Assembly (NCBI GenBank): GCA_964425105.1 | Contig: CAYRLE010000062.1 | Coordinates: forward strand, 1-15,082 | Direction: 5' to 3' | DNA length: 15,082 nt | From: S012-109 sp964425105 | GTDB lineage: Bacteria > Pseudomonadota > Gammaproteobacteria > SZUA-140 | Shown: positions 1 to 7,072 of the stretch, piece by piece | Layout of the letters: each line of letters opens with the position of its first letter | Position numbering within the stretch: the first letter of the stretch is position 1 | Made by a program: the position numbers and the translations under genes | The notes under the pieces: model-generated | Databases searched by the model: none | Seen by the model: the letters and a program-made list of their open reading frames with translations, nothing else | Told to the model about the DNA's origin: nothing

Positions 1-2
1 AG

Positions 3-863
3 CGGGTGGAACCGTCGCCCGCGGTGTGGGCTGCCATGGGGTTGATGAGCGCCGGCCTGCTGCTCAAGACGGCGCTGTTTCCGCTGCACTTCTGGCTGCC
101 GCCGGCCCATGCCAGTGCCCCGGCACCGGTGAGTGCGCTGTTGTCGGGGCTGGTGGTGAAGGCGTCGTTTTATATTCTGCTGCGCCTCTGGCTGGAGGTC
201 TTCCCGCCGGGCAGCGCGGCACTCGGACAACTGCTGGGCCTGCTCGGCGCGGCCGCAGTATTGTGGGGCGGTCTTCAGGCGCTGCGTCAGACGCGGCTCA
301 AAATGCTGATCGCCTATTCAACCGTGACGCAACTGGGCTATCTGTTTCTGGCTTTCCCACTGGCGACCAGTATCGCCTGGAAGGGGGCGCTTTATACGGT
401 AGTGTCCCATGCCCTGGCCAAAGCGGCCATGTTTATGGCAGCCGGTAATATTCTGCGGTTCGGCGGACATGACCGCATCGCAGATCTCGACCGGGTGGCG
501 CAACGCCTGCCCCTGACTTTGGTGGCGTTTGCCCTGGCCGGCGTCAGCAGTATGGGCCTTCCGCCCAGTGGTGGCTTCATCGCCAAATGGCTGCTGCTGG
601 AGGCAGCAATGCGTGCCGGCCAGTGGTGGTGGGCGATCATCCTGATTCTGGGTGGGCTGTTGGCCGCCGCTTATGTCTTCAAGGTGATCGGCCATGCGTT
701 TACCCAGGCCGAGGTGACTCATGAGGCCAGAGCGGTGCCTGCCGTCATGGAGTGGACCGCGCTGACCCTGGCGTTGGTCGCCATCCTGCTGGGTCTGTTT
801 GCCCCCTGGCCGCTGGCGTTGATGGAGATCGGTTCCCCCTTTGGCAGGGAGGGCGCCGCATGA
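3..863 (+). CDS. Proton-conducting antiporter subunit (NuoL/M/N-MrpD type), 5' partial
   Basis: C-terminal 286 residues of an integral membrane subunit of the Proton_antipo_M family, which moves H+ (and possibly Na+/K+) across the inner membrane in Mrp antiporters and complex-I-like enzymes. The reading frame is open to the left edge, so the GTG at 6 is an internal codon rather than the start. The family signature is clear: the broken-helix TM7 lysine (codon 66-68) is followed by FPLHFWLPPAHA and APAPVSALLSG, then the TM8 lysine (159-161) in LVVKAS, the LIAYSTVTQLGYL segment, and a TM12 lysine (585-587) in GGFIAKW. All expected proton-path lysines in the visible part are present. It overlaps the next gene by 4 bases (ATGA), so the two are probably translated together. 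Which member of the family it is (MrpA, MrpD or a complex-I/DAB-type module) cannot be decided without the upstream genes. Confidence 0.9.
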   Translation, partial: RVEPSPAVWAAMGLMSAGLLLKTALFPLHFWLPPAHASAPAPVSALLSGLVVKASFYILLRLWLEVFPPGSAALGQLLGLLGAAAVLWGGLQALRQTRLKMLIAYSTVTQLGYLFLAFPLATSIAWKGALYTVVSHALAKAAMFMAAGNILRFGGHDRIADLDRVAQRLPLTLVAFALAGVSSMGLPPSGGFIAKWLLLEAAMRAGQWWWAIILILGGLLAAAYVFKVIGHAFTQAEVTHEARAVPAVMEWTALTLALVAILLGLFAPWPLALMEIGSPFGREGAA

Positions 864-2356
864 ACTGGGATTCCGGCTTGCTGCTGCTTGTTCTCGCCAG
901 TTCCCTGGCGCCCGGCCTGGTGATCTTCTTTCTGCCCGAGGAGCGCATTGCAACCCGCACTACCCTGAACCTGGCCGGCGCGCTGCTCAAGCTGGCGCTG
1001 GTCGGGGTGATGATCTGGGGTGTTCTCCACGGCCATCATTACGAGACCCGGCTGCCCCTGTTGTCCGGGCTCGACCTGGTACTACGCAGCGATGCCCAGT
1101 CGCTTTTGTTCGTGACACTGTCCTCCGTGCTCTGGCTGGTCACTACCGTTTATGCCATCGGCTATCTGGAGGGCTCGCCCCATCGCAGCCGCTTTTTCGG
1201 CTTCTTCAGCCTGTGCGTGACCGCAACGGTTGGTGTGGCATTGGCCGGCAATCTGATCACCTTTCTGCTGTTTTATGAACTGCTGACCCTGGCTACCTAT
1301 CCGCTGATCGTACACCGGGGGACCGAGGTGGCGCGCCAGGCCGGGCACAGCTACCTCAGATATACCATTGCCGGCGGTGCCTTGTTGCTGGTCGGCACAG
1401 TGTGGCTCTACGGACTGGCCGGTTCGCTGGAATTTGCCAACCGTGGATTTGTGGCAGAACTGGTTGCTACTCATCGTCTGACGCTGATTGTCATCTTTGT
1501 GCTGCTGATTGCAGGATTGGGTGTCAAGGCAGCACTGGTACCCCTGCACGGCTGGCTGCCACTGGCGATGGTGGCGCCGGCGCCCGTTAGTGCTTTGTTG
1601 CATGCAGTTGCGGTGGTGAAAGCGGGCGCCTTTGGCATCATACGGGTGGTCGACGATGTATATGGCGTCGAGACCGCCGCAAAGCTCGGGGTCACGGGGC
1701 CGCTGGCCATACTGGCAGCGGTGACCATTATCTATGGCTCGCTGCGGGCGCTGTTCCAGGATGATCTGAAACGCCGGCTGGCATTCTCCACCGTCAGCCA
1801 GGTCTCCTATATTATCCTCGGTATCGCGGTGGTCGGTCCCATCGCGACCATCGGCGGCCTGGTCCATCTGGTACATCAGGGGGTAATGAAGATCACGCTG
1901 TTTTTCTGCGCCGGCAACCTCGCCGAGACTTTGGGGGTTCATAAGATCAGCGAAATGAACGGGGTCGGACGGCGTATGCCCTGGACTATGGCGGCGTTCA
2001 CTCTCGGCGCCTTCGGCATGATCGGTGTGCCGCCGCTGGCAGGTTTTGTCAGCAAGTGGTACCTGGGGCTGGGGGCGCTGGATGCCGGACAGAACTGGGT
2101 GATTATTGTCCTGGCCGGCAGCAGCTTGCTTAACGCAGGCTATTTCCTGCCTATTCTGTACGCCACCTGGTTCAAGTCGCCTCCTGACAGCTGGCCTGCC
2201 GAGCGCTCCTACGGACGCCGTGAGACGTCCTGGGCGCTGCTGGCCCCGCCTGTAGTGACCGCCTTTCTGACACTGGCTGCGGGCTTGCTGGCATCGGCTC
2301 CCTTCAGTCCGCTGCAATGGGCGCGCTTTATCACTACCCTGGAATTCGCGCCGTGA
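860..2356 (+). CDS. Proton-conducting antiporter subunit (NuoL/N-MrpD type), complete
   Basis: 498-residue polytopic membrane protein of the Proton_antipo_M family. The start chosen is the ATG at 860, which overlaps the previous stop as ATGA and has a purine-rich GGGAGGG about 7 bases upstream; the open frame extends further left but with no sensible family N-terminus. Visible functional residues are the TM5 glutamate E140 (LLFYELLTLATYP), TM7 lysine K223 (GVKAALVPLHGWLP), TM8 lysine K254 (AVVKAGAFG), K344 in HQGVMKITLFF and TM12 lysine K399 (GFVSKWYLG). The Glu-Lys-Lys-Lys set matches NuoL/NuoN-like subunits that carry lysine, not glutamate, at the last site. It is therefore likely an active H+ channel module. 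It sits between two paralogues, overlapping both by 4 bases, which indicates one operon. Annotation pipelines would probably call it a monovalent cation/H+ antiporter subunit D or NADH dehydrogenase-like subunit; the transported ion is not determined by sequence. Confidence 0.9.
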   Translation: MNWDSGLLLLVLASSLAPGLVIFFLPEERIATRTTLNLAGALLKLALVGVMIWGVLHGHHYETRLPLLSGLDLVLRSDAQSLLFVTLSSVLWLVTTVYAIGYLEGSPHRSRFFGFFSLCVTATVGVALAGNLITFLLFYELLTLATYPLIVHRGTEVARQAGHSYLRYTIAGGALLLVGTVWLYGLAGSLEFANRGFVAELVATHRLTLIVIFVLLIAGLGVKAALVPLHGWLPLAMVAPAPVSALLHAVAVVKAGAFGIIRVVDDVYGVETAAKLGVTGPLAILAAVTIIYGSLRALFQDDLKRRLAFSTVSQVSYIILGIAVVGPIATIGGLVHLVHQGVMKITLFFCAGNLAETLGVHKISEMNGVGRRMPWTMAAFTLGAFGMIGVPPLAGFVSKWYLGLGALDAGQNWVIIVLAGSSLLNAGYFLPILYATWFKSPPDSWPAERSYGRRETSWALLAPPVVTAFLTLAAGLLASAPFSPLQWARFITTLEFAP

Positions 2357-3663
2357 ATACTACTCTGAGTGCCTTCCTGCTGCTGGCGGTGCCGGGGCTG
2401 CCGTTATTGCTCGCCTTTCCAGCACTGCACTCTCGCTTGCCATGGCCCTGCCATATTGCCCTCTTGCCTGCCCTTGTTCTGTTGGCCGTCCCGGTGGTCG
2501 CTCCCATAGATTTGCCGTGGCTGCTGTTCGGGACGGGGCTGGGCATCGATGGGGTGTCCCGATTGCTGCTGGCAATGTCTGTGGTGCTTTGGGCTGTCGC
2601 CGCGCCCCTTCTCCGTGCACCCGTCGGCGATGGGGTGGATAACTTTGCTATGACCTTTTGTCTGCTCGCTGTGGCGGGCAATCTGGGCGCAATTGTGGCG
2701 ACTGATCTGGCCGGCTTTTTCACCTTTTCGGCGCTGATGGGTTATAGCTTTTATGGTCTGCTGGTTGTTGGTGGAGATGGGGCAGCGCGACGGGCCGGGC
2801 GTGTCTATCTCGTTGTTATGATCCTGGCGGATCTGGCGCTATTCGAGGCCTTGTTGATCGCGGCGGCAACGAGCGGGGATCTGGGTTTCGCGGCGGTGCG
2901 CCACGCAATAGGCCAGTCAGGTGCATCAGGTCTGTATCTGTCGATGGTTCTTGTCGGCTTTGCGGCCAGGGCCGGCATCTGGCCCTTGCACTTCTGGCTG
3001 CCACCGGCATTTGCTACGGCCCGGCCGGCGGTGGCGCTGTTGCTCGGCGGTGTTCCTGTGGCTATTGGCCTGCTCGGAATGGTGCGCTGGTTGCCCCTTG
3101 GCGATATCACCTCTCACGGCCTGGGCTTGACCATCCAGGGTATGGGCGTGGCTGCCGTGCTCTACGCCATTCTGGCTGGGCTGTTACGTGCACAGCTGAA
3201 GCTGCTGCCCGCCTATGCCGCCATCATCACCACGGGCTTATTCACCACCACCGTGGGGGCAGGGTTTGCCGATCCTGCCGCGTGGGCCCGGTACGCGAAC
3301 CTGACACATCTTTTTTATATCTCTCTGGTGTTCGGGCTGGCAGTTCTGGTCGCCGCCGTCGGCTGGCTGGAGACGAGATGCCGTTATCCTGCTCCGCCTG
3401 CCGCGCAGGCGGGCGATGCGATACCGTGGTTTGCGCGCCGGTCTGGCACAGTGCTGCGTTGCTGTGGGCAGAAGGGTCTCGATACATGGCAACGTTTGCG
3501 TGCCTCGTGGCTGGTCAAAGCAGGTGCTCTCAGGCAGGTCCATACTTGGCAAAGAGCATTGGGCCGTAGTGAGCGTGCTCTGCAACGCTGGACCTTTGCA
3601 ATCATCCTCTTTTTGTTGCTGGCTATTGTCGTGGCGTTTGTCGGCGCATCTTCCTGGAACTGA
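2353..3663 (+). CDS. Divergent antiporter-like membrane subunit lacking proton-path residues
   Basis: 436-residue membrane protein, the third antiporter-like gene in the row. The start chosen is the GTG at 2353, overlapping the previous stop as GTGA; an in-frame ATG at 2317 exists but has no evident ribosome site and would overlap by 40 bases. Homology is seen in WPLHFWLPPAFATARPAVAL and in LKLLPAYAAIITTG, which match the TM7-TM8 and post-TM8 segments of its neighbours. By hand alignment to the previous protein, E140 becomes A127, K223 becomes R206 and K254 becomes A237, and the helices after about TM10, including the TM12 lysine, are absent. After roughly residue 345 comes a stretch of about 70 residues rich in Arg, Trp and Gln, then one terminal hydrophobic helix (about 412-431). 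It is probably a structural or regulatory subunit of the same complex rather than an independent ion channel (inference). The double stop TGATAG ends the gene. Confidence 0.8.
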   Translation: MNTTLSAFLLLAVPGLPLLLAFPALHSRLPWPCHIALLPALVLLAVPVVAPIDLPWLLFGTGLGIDGVSRLLLAMSVVLWAVAAPLLRAPVGDGVDNFAMTFCLLAVAGNLGAIVATDLAGFFTFSALMGYSFYGLLVVGGDGAARRAGRVYLVVMILADLALFEALLIAAATSGDLGFAAVRHAIGQSGASGLYLSMVLVGFAARAGIWPLHFWLPPAFATARPAVALLLGGVPVAIGLLGMVRWLPLGDITSHGLGLTIQGMGVAAVLYAILAGLLRAQLKLLPAYAAIITTGLFTTTVGAGFADPAAWARYANLTHLFYISLVFGLAVLVAAVGWLETRCRYPAPPAAQAGDAIPWFARRSGTVLRCCGQKGLDTWQRLRASWLVKAGALRQVHTWQRALGRSERALQRWTFAIILFLLLAIVVAFVGASSWN

Positions 3664-3665
3664 TA

Positions 3666-3691
3666 GACGCCTGCGCGTCGCCTTCCGTTTT
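3666..3691 (+). terminator. Weak candidate terminator after the antiporter genes
   Basis: GACGC-CTGC-GCGTC forms a 5-bp stem with a 4-base loop (3666-3679) just after the stop codon, followed 8 bases later by a run of only four T (3688-3691). The stem is short and the T-run is displaced, so this is suggestive only. A second small hairpin, CCTGC-TGT-GCAGG (3734-3746), lies downstream without a T-run. The rest of the 220-base gap to the ATPase gene shows no gene. Confidence 0.25.
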
Positions 3692-3825
3692 GCTCTACTG
3701 CTTGCCATTGCCTAGAGTCCGCAGTTGATTGTGCCTGCTGTGCAGGACAGTGAAGGCGATGATCGGCCCATTATGAGTTGTCGCTTCGGCTAGTAGTCTG
3801 GCAGCTGGTGTCTGGGTGGAAGCGC

Positions 3826-3852
3826 TTGTTTTGGCTTTGGGGATGACATACT
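3826..3852 (+). promoter_or_regulatory. Possible promoter of the P-type ATPase gene
   Basis: TTGTTT (3826-3831) and CATACT (3847-3852), separated by 15 bases, with TGA directly before the -10 (extended -10 pattern). Spacing is shorter than the optimal 17 and both boxes are imperfect. Its position, some 30 bases before the start codon, is suitable. Identified by eye only. Confidence 0.25.
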
Positions 3853-3883
3853 GTCTTATCAACAGACTGAGCTGACAGTGAGC

Positions 3884-6748
3884 ATGATGAATGATGATCT
3901 TACATGGAACTTTGATATGGTGGCCATCGAATGGCTGGCCGTTCTTGCTATGTTGGCGATTCTGGCTGTTGGGGGCGCTGTGCTTGCACGCCGCTCACTG
4001 AGGGCATGCAGGAAACTAAATGGTCAGTCCGGTGAACCGGTGACGACAGCGGAACGTTGGCATGCCGAAAGCGCAGAATCAGTTTTCGAATCACTGGAAA
4101 CGGCGGTCGATGGCATTTCTGAAGAAGAGGCGGCTAACAGGCTTGCCAGGCAGGGACCAAATCGTCTTCCCGCGCCGAAGACACATGGTTCCGTGGCATT
4201 GTTTTTCTGCCAGTTTCATAATGTCCTGATCTACATATTGATGGCCGCGAGTGCCGTCACAGCTATGCTGGGGCACTGGGTGGATGCCGCTGTGATTCTG
4301 GGCGTGGTTGTTATCAATGCTGTGATCGGATTTGTACAGGAAGGCAAGGCCGAGGATGCTTTGAACGCAATACGCCGGATGCTTTCTCCAAATGCAATGG
4401 TTATGCGCGATGGCCGGCAAATGACGATCAGGGCTGAAGTGTTGGTGCCCGGTGATATCGTCATGCTGCAATCAGGCGACAAGGTGCCTGCAGACCTGCG
4501 GCTGTTTCGTGTCAATGGGCTGCAGATTCAGGAGTCGGTGCTGACAGGTGAGTCGCTGGCGGTTGAAAAGACCACTGATCCTGTCGCACAGGAGAGCGTG
4601 ATAGGCGATCGCCGCTGTATGGCCTATTCGGGCACCCTTGTTACCCATGGCCAGGGTGCCGGTGTGGTGGTGGCCACCGCTGCGCACACTGAGATTGGTC
4701 GCATTGGCACAATGGTGTCGGAAGTAGAGCCAGTGACGACCCCGCTGTTACGCCAAATGGCCCAGTTTGGCCGCTGGCTTACACTGGCCATTCTGGGCAT
4801 TGCCGCTGTCACCTTTGCCTTCGGCACCCTGGCTCGGGACTATGCGGTCACTGAAATGTTTCTCGCAGCTGTGAGTCTTGCGGTGGCCGCGATTCCTGAA
4901 GGATTGCCCGCGATCATGACCATCACGCTTGCAATCGGTGTGCAACGTATGGCCCGGCGCAACGCCATTATTCGCCGCTTGCCTGCGGTTGAGACGCTAG
5001 GGGCGGTAACAGTGATTTGCTCGGACAAAACTGGCACGCTGACCCGCAATGAAATGACTGTACGTACGATTGCCACCGCCGACAAGCTGTTCGAGTTGGA
5101 TGGCACAGGCTACGATCCTCACGGCGCAATATTGCTGTCGGGCAGGAGTGTGCATCCCCAAGAGATGCCCCTGCTCCTGCAGGCTGTCCGGGCTGCAGTG
5201 CTCTGTAATGATGCGTCGCTGGAACAGAAAAACACTGAATGGCTTGTCCATGGCGATCCTATGGAGGGGGCACTGCTAGTATCAGGCATGAAGGCCGGCC
5301 TGGATATTGAGGCTGAGCCTAAACAATACCCGCGCATCGACCTGATACCTTTTGAATCAGAGCATCGATTTATGGCGACACTTCATCATGGTCACAGCGA
5401 TAATGCCTTCATTTTTCTCAAAGGAGCCCCTGAGCGTGTGCTGGAGATGTGTGCCCGGCAGAGAACAATGGCTGGTGATCGGCCTCTGGATAGAAATTAC
5501 TGGCTGACTTGCATTGAAGAAATGGCAGGCCAGGGCCAACGAGTATTGGCTATTGCTGCCAAGCCGGTGAGTCATGAAAAGATGAAGCTGGAATTCAGTG
5601 ATGTTGAAAATGACCTGACCATGCTGGGCATGTTTGGCTTGATCGATCCGCCTCGTAAGGAGGCTGTGGAGGCGGTAAAGGCCTGTGAAGGGGCAGGCAT
5701 CAGTGTAAAAATGATCACAGGCGATCACGGTGCTACGGCGTGCGCCATTGCCCGGCAACTCAATCTCGTCAATGCCGATGATGTGCTTAGCGGGCAGGAC
5801 CTTGAGTTGATGGGTGAGGACGAATTGCGGAAACGGGTGCAGGATATCGATGTGTATGCGCGTGTCAATCCGGAGCACAAGCTGCTATTGGTAAGACTGT
5901 TGCAGGAGCATGGTTTGGTCGTGGCCATGACGGGGGATGGTGTAAACGATGCGCCGGCCCTGAAGCGTGCCGATGTGGGCATTGCCATGGGTCACAATGG
6001 CACGGAGGCCGCCAAGGAGGCCGCCGAAATGGTCCTGGCCGATGATAATTTCGCCTCGATCACACACGCGGTGGAAGAAGGGCGCACTGTCTACGATAAT
6101 CTCAAGAAGGCCATCCTTTTTATTCTGCCCACCAATGGTGGCGAGGCGCTGATTATACTTGCCGCTGTCCTATTTGGTTTTCACCAGCTACCGTTGACGC
6201 CGGTGCAGATTCTATGGGTGAATATGGTGACGGCTGTTACCCTGGCACTGTCTCTGGCATTTGAACCGCCGGAACAGGATGTGATGCGGCGCCCGCCTCG
6301 CGATGCCCGGCAACCGATGCTGACACCTTATCTTGTCTGGCGGGTTGCATTTGTCTCCCTCATACTTATGGCCGGTACATTTGGCTTGTTCCGCTGGGAG
6401 ATGGGGCAAGGTGCCAGTATAGAGCATGCGCGAACAGTCACTGCGAATACACTGGTCATGTTCGAGATATTCTATTTGTTCAATTCTCGTTACATCACTG
6501 CCTCGATATTTAACTGGGCAGGGTTGACCGGCAGCCGTTATGTTCTGATTGCCATTGGTGTACTCTTCGTCTTCCAGCTTGGTTTTACCTATCTTGCCCC
6601 AATGCAGTCCTTGTTTGGCACTACGGAAATTGATTTCAATATATGGCTGCGCATTGTTGTCATTGCCTCCTCTGTATTATTCCTGGTTGAGTTGGAGAAG
6701 TATTTTGTGCGGCGCATGGCCCGGAGTAGACGGCGGGGAACAGCGTGA
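3884..6748 (+). CDS. P2-type cation-transporting ATPase (CtpF/PacL-like)
   Basis: 954-residue P-type ATPase that couples ATP hydrolysis to cation movement across the inner membrane; Ca2+ export is the usual guess for this branch, but Na+, Mn2+ or others are possible. In order: actuator motif TGES at T221; M4 motif IPEGLPA with E339; phosphorylation site SDKTGTLT with D381; nucleotide-binding KGAPE at K513; hinge TGDGVNDAP (D685, N688, D689); M5 LPTNGGE with N751 and E754; M6 LWVNMVTAV with N780, T783 and A784. By family knowledge, N751, E754, N780, T783 and E339 correspond to Ca2+ ligands of SERCA, while the M6 aspartate (D800 of SERCA) is alanine here, as I recall for CtpF-like enzymes. An extra hydrophobic segment (about 14-37) precedes the usual N-terminus. 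The start is uncertain: GTG 3878, ATG 3884 and ATG 3887 are adjacent and none has a strong ribosome site. It appears monocistronic. Confidence 0.93.
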   Translation: MMNDDLTWNFDMVAIEWLAVLAMLAILAVGGAVLARRSLRACRKLNGQSGEPVTTAERWHAESAESVFESLETAVDGISEEEAANRLARQGPNRLPAPKTHGSVALFFCQFHNVLIYILMAASAVTAMLGHWVDAAVILGVVVINAVIGFVQEGKAEDALNAIRRMLSPNAMVMRDGRQMTIRAEVLVPGDIVMLQSGDKVPADLRLFRVNGLQIQESVLTGESLAVEKTTDPVAQESVIGDRRCMAYSGTLVTHGQGAGVVVATAAHTEIGRIGTMVSEVEPVTTPLLRQMAQFGRWLTLAILGIAAVTFAFGTLARDYAVTEMFLAAVSLAVAAIPEGLPAIMTITLAIGVQRMARRNAIIRRLPAVETLGAVTVICSDKTGTLTRNEMTVRTIATADKLFELDGTGYDPHGAILLSGRSVHPQEMPLLLQAVRAAVLCNDASLEQKNTEWLVHGDPMEGALLVSGMKAGLDIEAEPKQYPRIDLIPFESEHRFMATLHHGHSDNAFIFLKGAPERVLEMCARQRTMAGDRPLDRNYWLTCIEEMAGQGQRVLAIAAKPVSHEKMKLEFSDVENDLTMLGMFGLIDPPRKEAVEAVKACEGAGISVKMITGDHGATACAIARQLNLVNADDVLSGQDLELMGEDELRKRVQDIDVYARVNPEHKLLLVRLLQEHGLVVAMTGDGVNDAPALKRADVGIAMGHNGTEAAKEAAEMVLADDNFASITHAVEEGRTVYDNLKKAILFILPTNGGEALIILAAVLFGFHQLPLTPVQILWVNMVTAVTLALSLAFEPPEQDVMRRPPRDARQPMLTPYLVWRVAFVSLILMAGTFGLFRWEMGQGASIEHARTVTANTLVMFEIFYLFNSRYITASIFNWAGLTGSRYVLIAIGVLFVFQLGFTYLAPMQSLFGTTEIDFNIWLRIVVIASSVLFLVELEKYFVRRMARSRRRGTA

Positions 6749-7068
6749 TGTGCAGCACTGCGATTGAGATTGCAGAAGCCCCTATAATATTACAGAACGG
6801 CGGCATGATGTTTTTTCATCCGTGACCAAGATGAACTGTAATGTGGCATTCACCAGAATGCAGGTGACCCCCAGTCTCATTGTGAGGCGCTAGCGAGCCC
6901 CCCACAGGGTGGTTGTGGCGACGGGGTGCAAAAGGACTTGATATAATCATATTAACCCAGCGGAGAAGCAGACGATTATGTCTGGCGCTCTTGTGGATAT
7001 GAAAAGGCTGCCTGCTTTTCGCTATTCAGGGGTGTGCTTATGGTATTGAACTCACGGACCGCCAGCCT
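6749..7068 (+). other. 320-base intergenic region upstream of cti
   Basis: No long coding frame. Contents seen by eye: a TATAAT at 6783-6788 without a well-spaced -35; a T6 flanked by GATG and CATC (small hairpin near 6808-6820); an 8-base palindrome CGCTAGCG near 6888-6895; a CCACA/TGTGG stem (6902-6906 with 6914-6918); an extended -10 promoter (6939-6947) overlapping a TAAT-CAT-ATTA dyad (6944-6954); and a 10-codon mini-cistron (7040-7072). No convincing terminator for the ATPase gene was found here. Confidence 0.6.
6939..6947 (+). promoter_or_regulatory. Extended -10 promoter element upstream of cti
   Basis: TGATATAAT matches the extended -10 consensus TGnTATAAT exactly. There is no good -35 at 17 bases; TTGTGG (6913-6918) is 23 bases away, which is acceptable only because extended -10 promoters depend less on the -35. 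The predicted transcript start is near 6954, giving an untranslated leader of about 115 bases before cti. The dyad TAAT-CAT-ATTA (6944-6954) covers the 3' part of the -10 and the predicted start, so a repressor or simple AT-rich melting is possible. Confidence 0.5.
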
Positions 7069-7072
7069 ATGA
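7040..7072 (+). CDS. Possible 10-codon leader cistron coupled to cti
   Basis: ATG at 7040 opens a frame for MVLNSRTASL, whose TGA (7070-7072) overlaps the cti ATG (7069) as ATGA. An AGGGG sequence (7028-7032) lies 7 bases before this ATG, while cti itself has no recognisable ribosome site in the bases before 7069. The arrangement would let ribosomes finishing the leader re-initiate on cti. The peptide contains no obvious run of a single amino acid typical of attenuation leaders. Chance occurrence is quite possible for a frame this short. Confidence 0.3.
   Translation: MVLNSRTASL

Noticed and set aside
752..859. Upstream extension of the second antiporter gene
   Set aside because: It would overlap the first gene by more than 100 bases with a soluble, non-family peptide; ATG 860 has a good ribosome site and a 4-base overlap.
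1082..2317. 411-residue minus-strand frame opposite the second antiporter gene
   Set aside because: Low-complexity, Gln/Arg-rich product without membrane helices or motifs; the + strand frame is a clear Proton_antipo_M protein.
6849..6918. Small inverted repeats in the gap before cti as a possible attC site, REP element or terminator
   Set aside because: Stems are only 4-5 bp, unrelated to one another, lack a T-run and do not match a known element.
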